Shown piece after piece: positions 49,731 through 58,501 of a stretch of 64,000 nucleotides of DNA. Below the pieces are notes generated by a model, which was not told where the DNA came from, ran no database searches, and was given only the letters and a program-made list of their open reading frames with translations. The position numbers and the translations under genes were made by a program. Numbering within the stretch: position 1 is the stretch's first letter; every line of letters begins with the position of its first letter. The stretch lies in NCBI GenBank assembly GCA_963734125.1, contig CAVTGB010000011.1:31126-95125 (forward strand). Direction: 5' to 3'. This DNA comes from DATARH01 sp963734125. GTDB lineage: Bacteria; Pseudomonadota; Alphaproteobacteria; ATCC43930; CGMCC-115725.

Positions 49731-50457
49731 CGCTGCCGCCTCGCCCGAGATAGATGTCGCGCACTGAGGCGTTAGCTTGGATCTCGGCGATCGTGCCTTG
49801 GGCGAAAAGCCGGCCCTGATGCATGACGACAACGCGCTGTGCGATACGGCGCACGAAATCCATGTCGTGCCCGACCACGATCAGAGTGGCCTGCCGGTTG
49901 AGATTGCGGATAAACTCCGCAGTGCGGCCTGCCTCTTCCGGGCTCAACCCCGCCGTTGGTTCGTCGAGCAGAATCAGCGCTGGTTCGGCGATCGCGGCCA
50001 TGCCGATATCGAGCCACTGCTTTTGACCGTGCGAGAGCCAGGCCGCACGATCCCCAGCATGCCCGCTCAACCCGATGTGGTCGAGCATGTGCCCGGCGCG
50101 TTCACACGCTTCGGCAAAGCCAAAGCGGTTCTCGGCGGCGAGATGCAGGTTTTGCCGCACCGAGAGCTGCTCGAACACCCGGGGCACCTGGAATTTGATG
50201 CTGATCCCGAGGCGGGTGATGCGGAACGGGTCGAGACCCGTGATGTCGCGGCCGCGAAAGCGGATGTGACCGGCAGTCGGCCGAATGGCGCCGGTAAGCA
50301 TGCCGAAGAATGTGCTCTTCCCGGCCCCGTTCGGTCCGATGAGACAGAGCAGCTCGCCTTCTGCGACTTCCAGGTCGAGGGCAACGGCGCGCAGCCCGCC
50401 GAAATGCTTGGTCAATCCTACCACCGAGAGGATCGAATGCGGGGACGACTCGAGCAT
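49714..50457 (-). CDS. livG: HAAT-type ABC transporter ATP-binding protein (LivG)
   Basis: The first ATPase of the transporter, 247 residues. Walker A GPNGAGKST, the ABC signature in AAWLSHGQKQWLDIG (variant LSHGQ), Walker B ILLDEPTAGLS, and the H-loop VVGHDMDFVRRIAQR, the usual LivG/UrtD pattern. ISIKFQVPRVFEQLSVRQNL is the Q-loop region. The substitution SHGQ for SGGQ is found in UrtD-like proteins. Neighbours are livF downstream and livM upstream. Confidence 0.92.
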   Translation of the reverse strand: MLESSPHSILSVVGLTKHFGGLRAVALDLEVAEGELLCLIGPNGAGKSTFFGMLTGAIRPTAGHIRFRGRDITGLDPFRITRLGISIKFQVPRVFEQLSVRQNLHLAAENRFGFAEACERAGHMLDHIGLSGHAGDRAAWLSHGQKQWLDIGMAAIAEPALILLDEPTAGLSPEEAGRTAEFIRNLNRQATLIVVGHDMDFVRRIAQRVVVMHQGRLFAQGTIAEIQANASVRDIYLGRGGSDARGC

Positions 50458-50460
50458 CGC

Positions 50461-51696
50461 TCAATAGAGGCAAAGATCCGCCTGGCGGCAGGCAATTTGT
50501 GCTGCGAAATAGACGAGAAGCAAGGGCAGCAGAAAGAACCAGCCGATCAGGGGCCACCGCGACAGGAAACGCGCCGCCGGCGGCGCGATCCCCTCTTCAA
50601 GCAGCAGCACGGTGCCGATCAGCACCGCGCCCTGCACCAGCAGCGCCGATTGTTGGCTGGCGCGGCCGAGCAGATCGTAGAGGAGACCGAGAACGCCGCC
50701 CGCCGTGTATGACGCCGCCGGCGCGATCTCGCCGAGATAGCTGGTCAGGTAATTGACCGCCAACGCGCCGACAAACCCGCCGATCAGCGTCAGGCGGCCG
50801 CCCAGCAGCACGCTGACAACGACTCCCGACGCAAACGTCAGTCCGAACACGTCGGGATTGACGAACCGCCCCCAACTCACGAACAGCACTCCTGCGAGCC
50901 CGGCGATTGCGCCCGCCAGGGTAAAGATCGTGAGCTTGTAGAGCCGGATATCGTAGCCGAGATGGGCCGCGCGGGTCTCGTTTTCGCGGATCGCGACAGC
51001 GACCCGCCCGAGCCGGGTCGCCAGCACCAGGCGGACGACAAGGTAGGTGGCGACGCAGGCGCCGAGCACCAGGTAATAACCGGCGACGTTCGCACGATCG
51101 ATGCGGAATGCGAAGGGCTGCGCCATAAACGGCAGCTGCAGCGTGATCGGCGGGATCTGAAAATTGCCGATGTTCTGCCCAGTCGAGCCCTGGCCGAACA
51201 ACCCGTTGAAGCCGCCGAGCCGGGCGACGCCGATGACCCATTCCTCGCCGGCGGTCGACACCATCAATGTGTTCAGCACCAGGCTCAGCACCAGCATGAT
51301 GATGGCGGCGTAAACATCCGACAGGCGCCCGTAAAACACGAAATAGGCGGTCACCAACGCCAGCGCGGTCCCCGCTGCAATCCCGCCGAGAATGGCGAGC
51401 CCGGTCGTGCCGGTCGGCCCGATGCTGTTGAGCGCAATGACTCCGTAGGCGTAGGCGCCCACCCCGAAGAACGCGGTCTGCCCGAAGCTGATAATGCCGG
51501 CATAGCCCCAGATCAGGTTGAGTGACATTGCCAGCAGGCCGTAGATCAGGAACAACGCGAGGGCGTTGGCGGCGTATGGCTTAAACCCGTACGGCACCAG
51601 CGCTAGCGGCACGATGACGAGCAATGCGGCGAGCCGATCGGTGCCTCCCGTCCTGACGCGCCCGTCGCCGCCTCGGTTGATCACAACCGTGCTCAC
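50461..51696 (-). CDS. livM: HAAT-type ABC transporter permease (LivM)
   Basis: One of two permease subunits, 411 residues, about nine membrane helices. It has the family core (LNLIWGYAGIISFGQTAFFG, EIAPAASYTAGGVLGLLYDL) and the EAA-like loop in AVAIRENETRAAHLGYDI. GTG 51696 overlaps the livH stop (GTGA), so the two are translationally coupled. A long C-terminal extension with extra helices ends in CRQADLCLY. It makes the channel with LivH. Confidence 0.9.
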   Translation of the reverse strand: MSTVVINRGGDGRVRTGGTDRLAALLVIVPLALVPYGFKPYAANALALFLIYGLLAMSLNLIWGYAGIISFGQTAFFGVGAYAYGVIALNSIGPTGTTGLAILGGIAAGTALALVTAYFVFYGRLSDVYAAIIMLVLSLVLNTLMVSTAGEEWVIGVARLGGFNGLFGQGSTGQNIGNFQIPPITLQLPFMAQPFAFRIDRANVAGYYLVLGACVATYLVVRLVLATRLGRVAVAIRENETRAAHLGYDIRLYKLTIFTLAGAIAGLAGVLFVSWGRFVNPDVFGLTFASGVVVSVLLGGRLTLIGGFVGALAVNYLTSYLGEIAPAASYTAGGVLGLLYDLLGRASQQSALLVQGAVLIGTVLLLEEGIAPPAARFLSRWPLIGWFFLLPLLLVYFAAQIACRQADLCLY

Positions 51697-52628
51697 AAGG
51701 GATTCCACCTGCCGCCAGTGAGCCCTTGCGGCAGCAGCCGAAGCAGCACCACCGCGAACACCAACAGCGCGATCTCGCCGAAAAAGGCGGAACCGCCGAT
51801 CGCGATCACGCACGGCGCCGGAGTGCAGGAGCCCGTGGTCGCGATGTGGAAGAGCGGGAAATGCGCGATCAGCGCCTCGATCGTCCCGAGCAGCGAGGCG
51901 GCGGCGGCGGTGCCGACAAGCGCAAGCGGGCCGCCGACAATGACGGTGATGAAGGCTTGCGCGATATAAAGGATGCCCATCGTCGGCACGACACCGACGA
52001 GCGGCGAGAGGACCGCTCCGGCGGCCCCGGCGAGCGCACAGCCGAGGCCGAAAGTCAGCATGAACATGCGCTGGGTATTGATGCCGAGCGCCGCCGCCAT
52101 CTCGGGGTTGCCGATCGTCGCGCGTGCCTGTCGGCCGAACCGGGTGCGGTGGAACAGGACGTAGACGATCAGCATCATCAAGAGGGCGACGACCGTCATC
52201 GCGATCCGGTATTGGGAATACTGGTAGCGCCCGATCGTAAAGCTGCCGAGCGCATACGGCAGCCCGTTGGTAACCGGCCCGAACATCACGGTGATCGTGC
52301 CGATCAGGATCAAACTGATCCCCCAGGTCGCCAGCATCACGTCGAGCGGCCGGCCATAGAGGTGGCGGATGACCAGCCGCTCGATCGCGATCCCGATCAG
52401 GCCCGCGACGCAGGCCGCCAGCAGCATCCCAAGCCATAGCGGCAAACCGCCGAAGCGGACCGCCGCAAGGGTAGTGAACGCGCCGATCGTCAGGAACTCG
52501 CCATGCGCGAGATTGATGATACGCATCATGCCGAACACGACGGCAAGTCCGAGTGCCAGCAGAACCAGGATCGTCGCCGCACTGAGAATTTCCAGCCCGA
52601 CAATCACGATCGTATCACCGGCGATCAT
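51693..52628 (-). CDS. livH: HAAT-type ABC transporter permease (LivH)
   Basis: The partner permease, about 311 residues, seven or eight helices. Signature parts are LALGLAVVFGMMRIINLAHG then EFLTIGAF and ARATIGNPEMAAALGINTQR with the Gly in the EAA loop. ATG 52628 follows the binding-protein gene stop by 32 bases. The GXXXNLAHGE motif is typical of the LivH/UrtB class. It forms the membrane channel with LivM. Confidence 0.92.
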   Translation of the reverse strand: MIAGDTIVIVGLEILSAATILVLLALGLAVVFGMMRIINLAHGEFLTIGAFTTLAAVRFGGLPLWLGMLLAACVAGLIGIAIERLVIRHLYGRPLDVMLATWGISLILIGTITVMFGPVTNGLPYALGSFTIGRYQYSQYRIAMTVVALLMMLIVYVLFHRTRFGRQARATIGNPEMAAALGINTQRMFMLTFGLGCALAGAAGAVLSPLVGVVPTMGILYIAQAFITVIVGGPLALVGTAAAASLLGTIEALIAHFPLFHIATTGSCTPAPCVIAIGGSAFFGEIALLVFAVVLLRLLPQGLTGGRWNPL

Positions 52629-52660
52629 CGAAAGGTGCCGCCGCCCGGTGCCGCGCCCGC

Positions 52661-53947
52661 TCAATCCGGTTGATATTGCGTGTGCTGATCCGGCTTTTTG
52701 ATCAAGTCGCAGTATTTGGCATCGTCCGAGGGCGGCACGTCCTCGTAGGTCTGCAGGATGTTCCAGCCGTGTTTGTCGTTCACCGCGGCCAGATGCATCG
52801 TGTAGAAAAGATGGTGGGTGGCCGCGTCGGACTTGATTCGGCCGAGCGGCGTATCGATGGCGATGCCGCTCTCCATCGCCTTCGTCACCGCCTCGCGGTC
52901 AAAGCTGCCCGCCGTCTCGACCGCTTTCGCCCAGATGTTCCAGCCGTTGTATTTCTGGCACACCTGCTCGCCGACCAGATATTTCGGGTCGCCGACCATC
53001 TTTCTGATCGCTTCCTTGAAGGTACGATTGGCCGGCGTATCGAGGTCGTCGAGATAGGCGGCGCAAACCACCAGCCCTTCCACTTCGCTCGGCGCCAACA
53101 GGATGTGTTCGTTCCCAGAGCCGAAGTTGGCAGACACGATGTTGATCTTGCCGTGCAGGCCCGCGGCAGCGAATTGCCGGTAGAAGTTCATATGAGCCGC
53201 ACCGGCGATCAATGTCATTATTACATCCGGCTTGGCCTGCTGGATGCGCTGTATTGTGGCGTTGAAATCGGTCACGTCCAGCGGGATGAATTCAACCTGA
53301 CCGACATGCTCACCGTGCGGCTTGCCCGGCACCGGCGTGATGTCGCCGCCGTTGCGCCAGTAGATGTCCCACCATTTCCACGAGATGTGGCCGAAATTGT
53401 AGTCAGCGGCGATCGTGTAGCATTTCTTGCCAAAGTGCTGCAGCGCATATTCCGCCAGCCGACCCATATACTGGCCGGGAGTTTGACCGGTACAGAAGAC
53501 ATATTTGTCGCAGACCCCGCCTTCGTATAGATTGTCGTAGTAATATAGGGCCTTGTACTCGTCGAACACGGGGCGGATCGCCTCGCGTGAGGCAGACGCT
53601 ATGCCGCCGTGCGTCACGACGACCTCGTCTTCGAGAATCAGCTTCTTCGCGTACTGGGTGTATTTGGCGATATCCGATTGCGTGTCGTACTCGATCAGCT
53701 TGAGCTGCTTGCCGAGCAGCCCGCCCTTGGCGTTGATCTCGTTAACCGCGAATTGTGTGCCGACGATCGCCGGTTGACCCGAGATGTTGAACGCGCCGGT
53801 GCGATCGAGCAGGCTGCCGACCGGCACCTCATTGGCTGCTTGTGCGCCACGGATGCGCAGGATGTTCGGGAAACCGGTGATCCCCCCGGCCGCCGTCAGT
53901 GCAGTCGATGCCGCCAATTTAAGAAAACCACGTCTATTGTGCAGCAT
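52661..53947 (-). CDS. ABC transporter substrate-binding protein, urea/amide-like
   Basis: A 428-residue periplasmic binding protein of the Peripla_BP_5 type with a twin-arginine signal (NRRGFLKLAASTALTAAGG), so it is exported folded, perhaps with the window's tatA product. The mature part has DRTGAFNISGQPAIVGTQFA and KALYYYDNLYEGGVCDKYVF; the Cys-Asp-Tyr area resembles the amide/urea-binding FmdD/UrtA branch more than leucine-binding LivJ. The ligand is uncertain. It heads the operon binding protein-livH-livM-livG-livF. Confidence 0.88.
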   Translation of the reverse strand: MLHNRRGFLKLAASTALTAAGGITGFPNILRIRGAQAANEVPVGSLLDRTGAFNISGQPAIVGTQFAVNEINAKGGLLGKQLKLIEYDTQSDIAKYTQYAKKLILEDEVVVTHGGIASASREAIRPVFDEYKALYYYDNLYEGGVCDKYVFCTGQTPGQYMGRLAEYALQHFGKKCYTIAADYNFGHISWKWWDIYWRNGGDITPVPGKPHGEHVGQVEFIPLDVTDFNATIQRIQQAKPDVIMTLIAGAAHMNFYRQFAAAGLHGKINIVSANFGSGNEHILLAPSEVEGLVVCAAYLDDLDTPANRTFKEAIRKMVGDPKYLVGEQVCQKYNGWNIWAKAVETAGSFDREAVTKAMESGIAIDTPLGRIKSDAATHHLFYTMHLAAVNDKHGWNILQTYEDVPPSDDAKYCDLIKKPDQHTQYQPD

Positions 53948-54712
53948 TACGGTGTCACTCCCAAGAAGATCAGAGCGTAGCGCGGCTGTAGATCAGCATC
54001 GGAGAGGCGGAGCGGTGGCGCGCTGGTCTGATATTTACAGTAGAGGCTTGGTCAATAGCCGGCCGATTCCGCCGGTATTACCCTGAGCCGAGGCGCGACA
54101 GAAATCGCCAGAGGAGGAGAGACAACGTGTTGTTTTTGCTGTTGCGGCCGATTGTCGCCGGGCGTTCAACGGTCGGTGACCGGCCCGGGTATTGTTGATC
54201 GAACGACCGCGGCGTTCATCTACCCGCGAGGCACGCCGCGGCGGCTGGCCGCTGCAAATCCGCATTGCTCTTCCCCCCAGGTTGGTTGCCCAGACCACAG
54301 ACCATCCAGAATTGGCGATTTTATGACACGCATTGCCGCTAAACTCAATTCTTGAGCGACAAAAAGGGACATTGGGGCCTCGCCTCTCTGGATGCGCCGC
54401 GAGTTGTTGGAAGCGGTACGATAACGTCGGCTGGTCTCGGGACACGACCCTCAAGTGGGTGGCGAGCGGTCATCCCGGTTGGGCTTATGAGTCGGTCAAG
54501 ACCCGGTCTCACCTCACCTCCTGATGGCATAGCAGCGGTCAAGAATGCGATGCTGAACCTTTTTCAATCTTCTATACCTCCTCGGTAAGCACCCTGAAGA
54601 CAAGTTTACCTCCTGGCTTTGTAGCGCTTAGCAGAGCAACGTGAGGGCGGAGGCGGTAGTGGAGAGGATTCCGGAGGTGCGGCGCGGAGCAACCTTTCCA
54701 TAGAGCCGGACA
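53948..54712. other. Intergenic region, no gene seen
   Basis: About 760 bases between the divergent transporter operon and the YdcF cassette. The frames in it are short, overlapping and without domain signal. It probably holds the promoters of both operons. No terminator or repeat could be recognised with confidence. Confidence 0.5.
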
Positions 54713-55468
54713 GTGTCGTTCCTAATCTCCTACGGTTTTCTAGCCCCGCCGACGATCTTCATCGCATTCTGCCTCCTCGGCCCGGTGGCGGCATTGGTCT
54801 GGCGGCGCACCGGCCTCGCTATCGCGCTCGTCTCGGGTTTCTGCCTTTTTGCCGCGGCGACGCCGGCCTTATCCTCTTATCTGATGCGACATGTCGAAGC
54901 GGAGATACCGGAAAAAGGCGATTTGGGTGCAGCGCAGGCCATCGTCGTGCTCGGGGGCGATGTCCGTGTCGCCAAAGACGCCGATAACGGCGACGAACTG
55001 GGCCCATTGTCGCTCGAGCGGGTGATTTATACCGTCGATGCCTATCGCCAGCTGCACAAGCCCATAGCTGTCAGCGGCGGAATCATACGCGAGGCGCACC
55101 AGACCGTCGGCGCCCTGATGAAGGACATGCTCGAAACCAATTTCGGCATTCCTGTCACCTGGGACGAAGACAAGTCGGAAACGACCTGGGAAAATGCCGA
55201 GTTTACCGCGCGGCTATTGCTTCCAGCTGGGATCAAAACGGTCGTTGTGGTCACCCACTCCTCGCATTTGCCGCGCGCCCTGTGGTGCTTTGAGCGGGCA
55301 GGTTTGAAGGCGCTGCCGTGGCCCGCACCGCGCAGCGCGCCGAAATGGGACGAGATCGACGACTTTTTGCCGAACCTCAACGCATTGCTGAATACGTTTT
55401 ACGCCCTGCACGAAATGATCGGCGGGGCTTATTACCGGCTGCATTACGGATCAGAGGAGGCAACCTGA
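54713..55468 (+). CDS. YdcF family protein (DUF218)
   Basis: A 251-residue protein of the ElyC/SanA/YdcF family. Two N-terminal membrane helices (APPTIFIAFCLLGPVAALVW, LAIALVSGFCLFAAATPALS) anchor a DUF218 domain: AIVVLGGDVRVAKDAD with the initial Gly-Gly, WDEDKSETTWENAEFTARLL with Ser/Thr-Asn-Glu-Thr-like residues, and KTVVVVTHSSHLPRALWCFE with the His. Members act in envelope polymer precursor handling. GTG 54713 is the start. It begins a cassette of co-oriented genes to 59647. Confidence 0.85.
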   Translation: MSFLISYGFLAPPTIFIAFCLLGPVAALVWRRTGLAIALVSGFCLFAAATPALSSYLMRHVEAEIPEKGDLGAAQAIVVLGGDVRVAKDADNGDELGPLSLERVIYTVDAYRQLHKPIAVSGGIIREAHQTVGALMKDMLETNFGIPVTWDEDKSETTWENAEFTARLLLPAGIKTVVVVTHSSHLPRALWCFERAGLKALPWPAPRSAPKWDEIDDFLPNLNALLNTFYALHEMIGGAYYRLHYGSEEAT

Positions 55469-56193
55469 GTAGCCTTGTCGAGCGATTGCGCAACAGCCTG
55501 CGCCATGACGGACCGGCGATCACGCTGTGGAAACTCCTCGTGCGATTGTGCCGTCCGGTGGGCGAGGTCGCCGTCGAAATCCTGCTAGCCAAAGATCTCT
55601 CTGCCGACATCCCGCCGCACACGGCCAGGGTGCCGATTGTGATCAGGCGGCTCGACGAGCGCGACGTTCCGTGGATTGCCGCCGAAATGGCTCGTGCCGA
55701 TGCTCGCGACCGGGACATGATCGGGCTGGCGCATGCGAGCGAGGCCAGTCTGAGGGCGCATTTCTCCGAACGGCTGCGCCGCGGCGACAAGGGCTTCATC
55801 GCGCTGTGCGACGGCATGCTGGCGCATGTCAACTGGACCTGCCTGGACTGGGCGGAGGCGCTGCCCGGCATGCCGATCGTCCTCGATCCGGGCGAGGTGT
55901 GTACGACCGACGCTTTCACGCTGCCTGCGTGGCGAGGTAAGGGCATCCATGAGGCGGTGTTGAGCGAGATGCTGCGCAGCGCAGCGCGAGCCGGCAACCG
56001 TCGCGCCTTCACGCTTGTCGATCTGGAGAACGCCCGGTCGCGACGCGGTGTGCTGCGTACCGGCTGGCAAACCTACGGCGTGGCCTTTTACATCAAGCCG
56101 CGCGGCTGCGACCGCATCCTGCTGTTTCGCCTGCACGGCCGGCTTGACCCGATCTTGCGTCCGTCCAGGGACAAGCCGGAGACATTGCTGTAG
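55465..56193 (+). CDS. GNAT-like acetyltransferase, CTG start
   Basis: A 242-residue protein. The second half has the GNAT motif A: GEVCTTDAFTLPAWRGKGIH then EAVLSEML, where Arg-Gly-Lys-Gly-Ile binds acetyl-CoA pyrophosphate, and the motif B region RRAFTLVDLENARSRRGVLR. Its N-terminal 90 residues are unrecognised. There is no ATG/GTG/TTG near the upstream end: CTG at 55465 overlaps the YdcF TGA (CTGA) and has AGAGGAGG four bases before it, so I propose CTG as start. The substrate may be an envelope sugar or peptide amine. Confidence 0.75.
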   Translation: MSSLVERLRNSLRHDGPAITLWKLLVRLCRPVGEVAVEILLAKDLSADIPPHTARVPIVIRRLDERDVPWIAAEMARADARDRDMIGLAHASEASLRAHFSERLRRGDKGFIALCDGMLAHVNWTCLDWAEALPGMPIVLDPGEVCTTDAFTLPAWRGKGIHEAVLSEMLRSAARAGNRRAFTLVDLENARSRRGVLRTGWQTYGVAFYIKPRGCDRILLFRLHGRLDPILRPSRDKPETLL

Positions 56194-56213
56194 GATATTG
56201 TTAATAAACTAGC

Positions 56214-56252
56214 ATGGTTAATTTTTATTGAATAGACGGATATGGTTAATTT
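56214..56252. promoter_or_regulatory. Direct repeat ATGGTTAATTT upstream of the exported-protein gene
   Basis: ATGGTTAATTT occurs at 56214-56224 and 56242-56252, 28 bases apart (close to three helical turns). The AT-rich stretch 56194-56265 differs from the GC-rich surroundings and lies 118-156 bases before the ATG at 56370. It looks like an operator for the downstream genes; no known regulator was recognised. Confidence 0.45.
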
Positions 56253-56369
56253 CAGCCCTCGGACGAATTTAATTGTCAGCACTCTCGCCGCGTAAGGCTT
56301 GCTTCGGACCTCCGGTTTCAGTAGTCTGTGCGTCATAGTTCAGACCTGCAGCAGACGCCTGGAAAAGCC

Positions 56370-57179
56370 ATGAATCGTCCAGTGAGCGATTATGGGCCAC
56401 CGACATCGCGTCGGCCCTCGTTTAGCTTGACGGCGAAGCCGGAGGCAGAAGCTGGCGGGGCGCAAGCGCCAGGGCGCCTTGCCGGCAAGGCGCGCCGCAA
56501 TGTGCTGATCGGCGGCGCGGTGGCGATTCCGTTCATTACCACGATCGCCAGCCGGGCCGCCTTTGCCAAAAAGGGCGGCGGCAGCACATCGCTTGCCGGA
56601 TCGGCAGGCACCGGCGGAAAGAAGATGGGATCGCTGATGCCCGGCGGCGATACGGTCGCGATGTGGCAGCAGAATTATCCCAAGCTGATGCGCAACCACA
56701 CGGTCGAGGCGCATGCCTTCCCGGCTGCGGTCACCGGCAACGGGTATCTGGCCAACCCCGCGCTCGCCGACGTCTTCACGGTGCCGGGCGCGCGCGTCAA
56801 TGGCGTCGCTTTCACCGCCCCGAATGCCGATCTGCATGCAGCCTTGCATGGGCGCGCCACCTGGGAAATTTCCGTTACTCACAAAGGCGAGACGGTGCGT
56901 CAGATGATGGACGGACGGTTTTTCGCCGAGGCGACCGCGGCGGTTCTCAATGCCGCCGTCTACGGCGAGAAGAATTTCCGGATGACCGATGCAATGGTCA
57001 TCGAGCAGGTCAACCGCAGCCTTGTCAATCTGCAAAGCAAGGCCCGCGTGCTCGCCGACCTGAAGCCGGATGGCGGCGCCAAAGAAATCCTCAGCCAGAT
57101 CGCCCAGCATATCGAGGGCGGCCCGACCCGCGGCGAGGTCTTTTATCTGGCGCGGCTCAATTCGCGGGGTACGGCCTGA
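56370..57179 (+). CDS. Exported protein of unknown family, cassette member
   Basis: A 269-residue protein. Residues 40-66 look like a signal or membrane helix (KARRNVLIGGAVAIPFITTI, then ASRAAFA), with the RR suggesting Tat-type export or an anchor, and a Gly/Ser-rich stretch behind it (KKGGGSTSLAGSAGTGG). The rest is alpha/beta (QMMDGRFFAEATAAVLNAAV, EILSQIAQHIEGGPTRGEVF). I do not recognise the family. GGAAAAGCC precedes the ATG. Its stop is overlapped by the PqqD-like gene, so it belongs to the same translational unit; it may be the substrate or a scaffold of the cassette. Confidence 0.65.
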   Translation: MNRPVSDYGPPTSRRPSFSLTAKPEAEAGGAQAPGRLAGKARRNVLIGGAVAIPFITTIASRAAFAKKGGGSTSLAGSAGTGGKKMGSLMPGGDTVAMWQQNYPKLMRNHTVEAHAFPAAVTGNGYLANPALADVFTVPGARVNGVAFTAPNADLHAALHGRATWEISVTHKGETVRQMMDGRFFAEATAAVLNAAVYGEKNFRMTDAMVIEQVNRSLVNLQSKARVLADLKPDGGAKEILSQIAQHIEGGPTRGEVFYLARLNSRGTA

Positions 57180-57466
57180 GCGCAAAGGATCCGTGCTGGA
57201 CCATCACCGATCCCACCGGGTTCTCCTGGCGCGTATGGGATGATGGATTGGTGCTTTACGACGCCCGATCGGATGAGATCCACCGCTTCGACAGCTTGAC
57301 CGGCGAGGTATTCGAGGAACTGCAATCGGGACCGCGGCGGTTCACCGAGTTGGTTACCGCAATGAGCGAGCGGCTGGGCGTATTGGCCGATGCCGAGCTC
57401 GGACGCCTGATCGCGGAAATCCTGCGCATCCTGAGTAGCAGGGACATCGCCACGCGGCTCCGATAG
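57176..57466 (+). CDS. PqqD-like peptide chaperone (HPr-rel-A system type)
   Basis: A 96-residue PqqD-like protein. The pattern is WRVWDDGLVLYDARSDEIHR then FDSLTGEVFEELQSGPRRFT and a final helix (AELGRLIAEILRILSSRDIA), as in RRE/PqqD domains that present peptides to modifying enzymes. It is in the HPr-rel-A group because HprK-related kinase A follows. The start is CTG 57176, overlapping the upstream TGA (CTGA); no ATG/GTG in frame fits. A functional role in peptide binding is inferred from the family. Confidence 0.75.
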   Translation: MSAKDPCWTITDPTGFSWRVWDDGLVLYDARSDEIHRFDSLTGEVFEELQSGPRRFTELVTAMSERLGVLADAELGRLIAEILRILSSRDIATRLR

Positions 57467-57473
57467 GCATTTA

Positions 57474-58364
57474 ATGGCGGGATTGTTTTCGGCGGGCGTG
57501 CGCGATATCCGCATGGGCTCGCTGACCATCCGGGTGCAAGCGGGATTGCAGGCGCTGCGCGATGCGCTGGAAATGCTCTATGCCGATTTTCCCAATGCCC
57601 CATCGGACGCCGGCGGGTTTGCCGATTTTCATGTCCGGTTAGCCCGGGTCAATGGCTTGCGGCGGTGGCTGCTCCCATGCGTTGCATTCGACCACGACTG
57701 TTTCGAGCCGTTCAGATCGATGCGGGCAGATCAGGCTTTGCTCCTGTTTGAAGGCGGGCTGAATTGGACGATCGCGGAAAACGCCAATTTCTTCCTGGTG
57801 ATTCATGCCGCAGCAGTCGAGCGCGACGGGCGCTCCGCGATTTTCCCCGCACCCTCGGGCGCGGGCAAGAGCACGCTGTGCGCCGCCCTGATCAGCCGCG
57901 GCTGGCGGCTGATGTCGGACGAACTGGCGTTGGTTGCGCTCGATGACGGGATGGTCTCGGCCCTTGCGCGACCGGTTAGCCTCAAGAACGAGGCGATCGA
58001 CGCGATCCGCGAATTCGCTCCGGACAGTGTGTTTAGCGCAGCTATTCGGAACACCGAAAAGGGGACGGTCGCGTTTCTCAAGCCCCCTGCGGCAAGCGTG
58101 GCGCGGATGAGCGAGCCGGCGGTTCCGGCCTGGATTGTCGTGCCGCGATACGTGCGTCACGCCCGAGCGCTGCTGTCGCCGCGCGGCAAGGCGGAGACTT
58201 TCATGGCACTCCACGACAATGTCTACAACCAGTACCTGTTCGGTCGGGCGGGGTTCGAGGTGCTGGCCGGTCTGGTCGACCGCTGCGACTGCTATGATTT
58301 TGTGTATAGCGACCTGGCGGACGCGGTCGAGACGTTCGCCGTGTTAGCAACCGGCCACGCTTGA
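57474..58364 (+). CDS. HprK-related kinase A
   Basis: A 296-residue ATP-binding protein related to HPr kinase/phosphorylase. The P-loop is APSGAGKST (residues 126-134), with HAAAVERDG just before it and SDELALVAL (Asp149, Glu150) behind. The HPr-like N-terminal half is not seen. Related kinases phosphorylate serines on lasso peptides or act with PqqD-like chaperones, so a Ser-kinase role on a peptide or protein substrate is plausible. It lies seven bases after the PqqD-like gene and is followed by the nucleotidyltransferase. The frame is intact. Confidence 0.82.
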   Translation: MAGLFSAGVRDIRMGSLTIRVQAGLQALRDALEMLYADFPNAPSDAGGFADFHVRLARVNGLRRWLLPCVAFDHDCFEPFRSMRADQALLLFEGGLNWTIAENANFFLVIHAAAVERDGRSAIFPAPSGAGKSTLCAALISRGWRLMSDELALVALDDGMVSALARPVSLKNEAIDAIREFAPDSVFSAAIRNTEKGTVAFLKPPAASVARMSEPAVPAWIVVPRYVRHARALLSPRGKAETFMALHDNVYNQYLFGRAGFEVLAGLVDRCDCYDFVYSDLADAVETFAVLATGHA

Positions 58365-58501
58365 GCGCACTGCAACGAACAACGGAGCCAAACGCGCTCG
58401 ACGCAATGCAGCGGGGCTCCTCGCCTGCCTGAGCCGATCCCGTTATGCTGCCTAGCGTCGTCTACGCCCTGCAGGCGTAGCTGACCGGAGCCGCAGCGGC
58501 A

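Noticed and set aside
56194..56369. A small RiPP precursor gene before the exported-protein gene
   Set aside because: No frame with a ribosome-binding site and a plausible leader/core peptide was seen on either strand.
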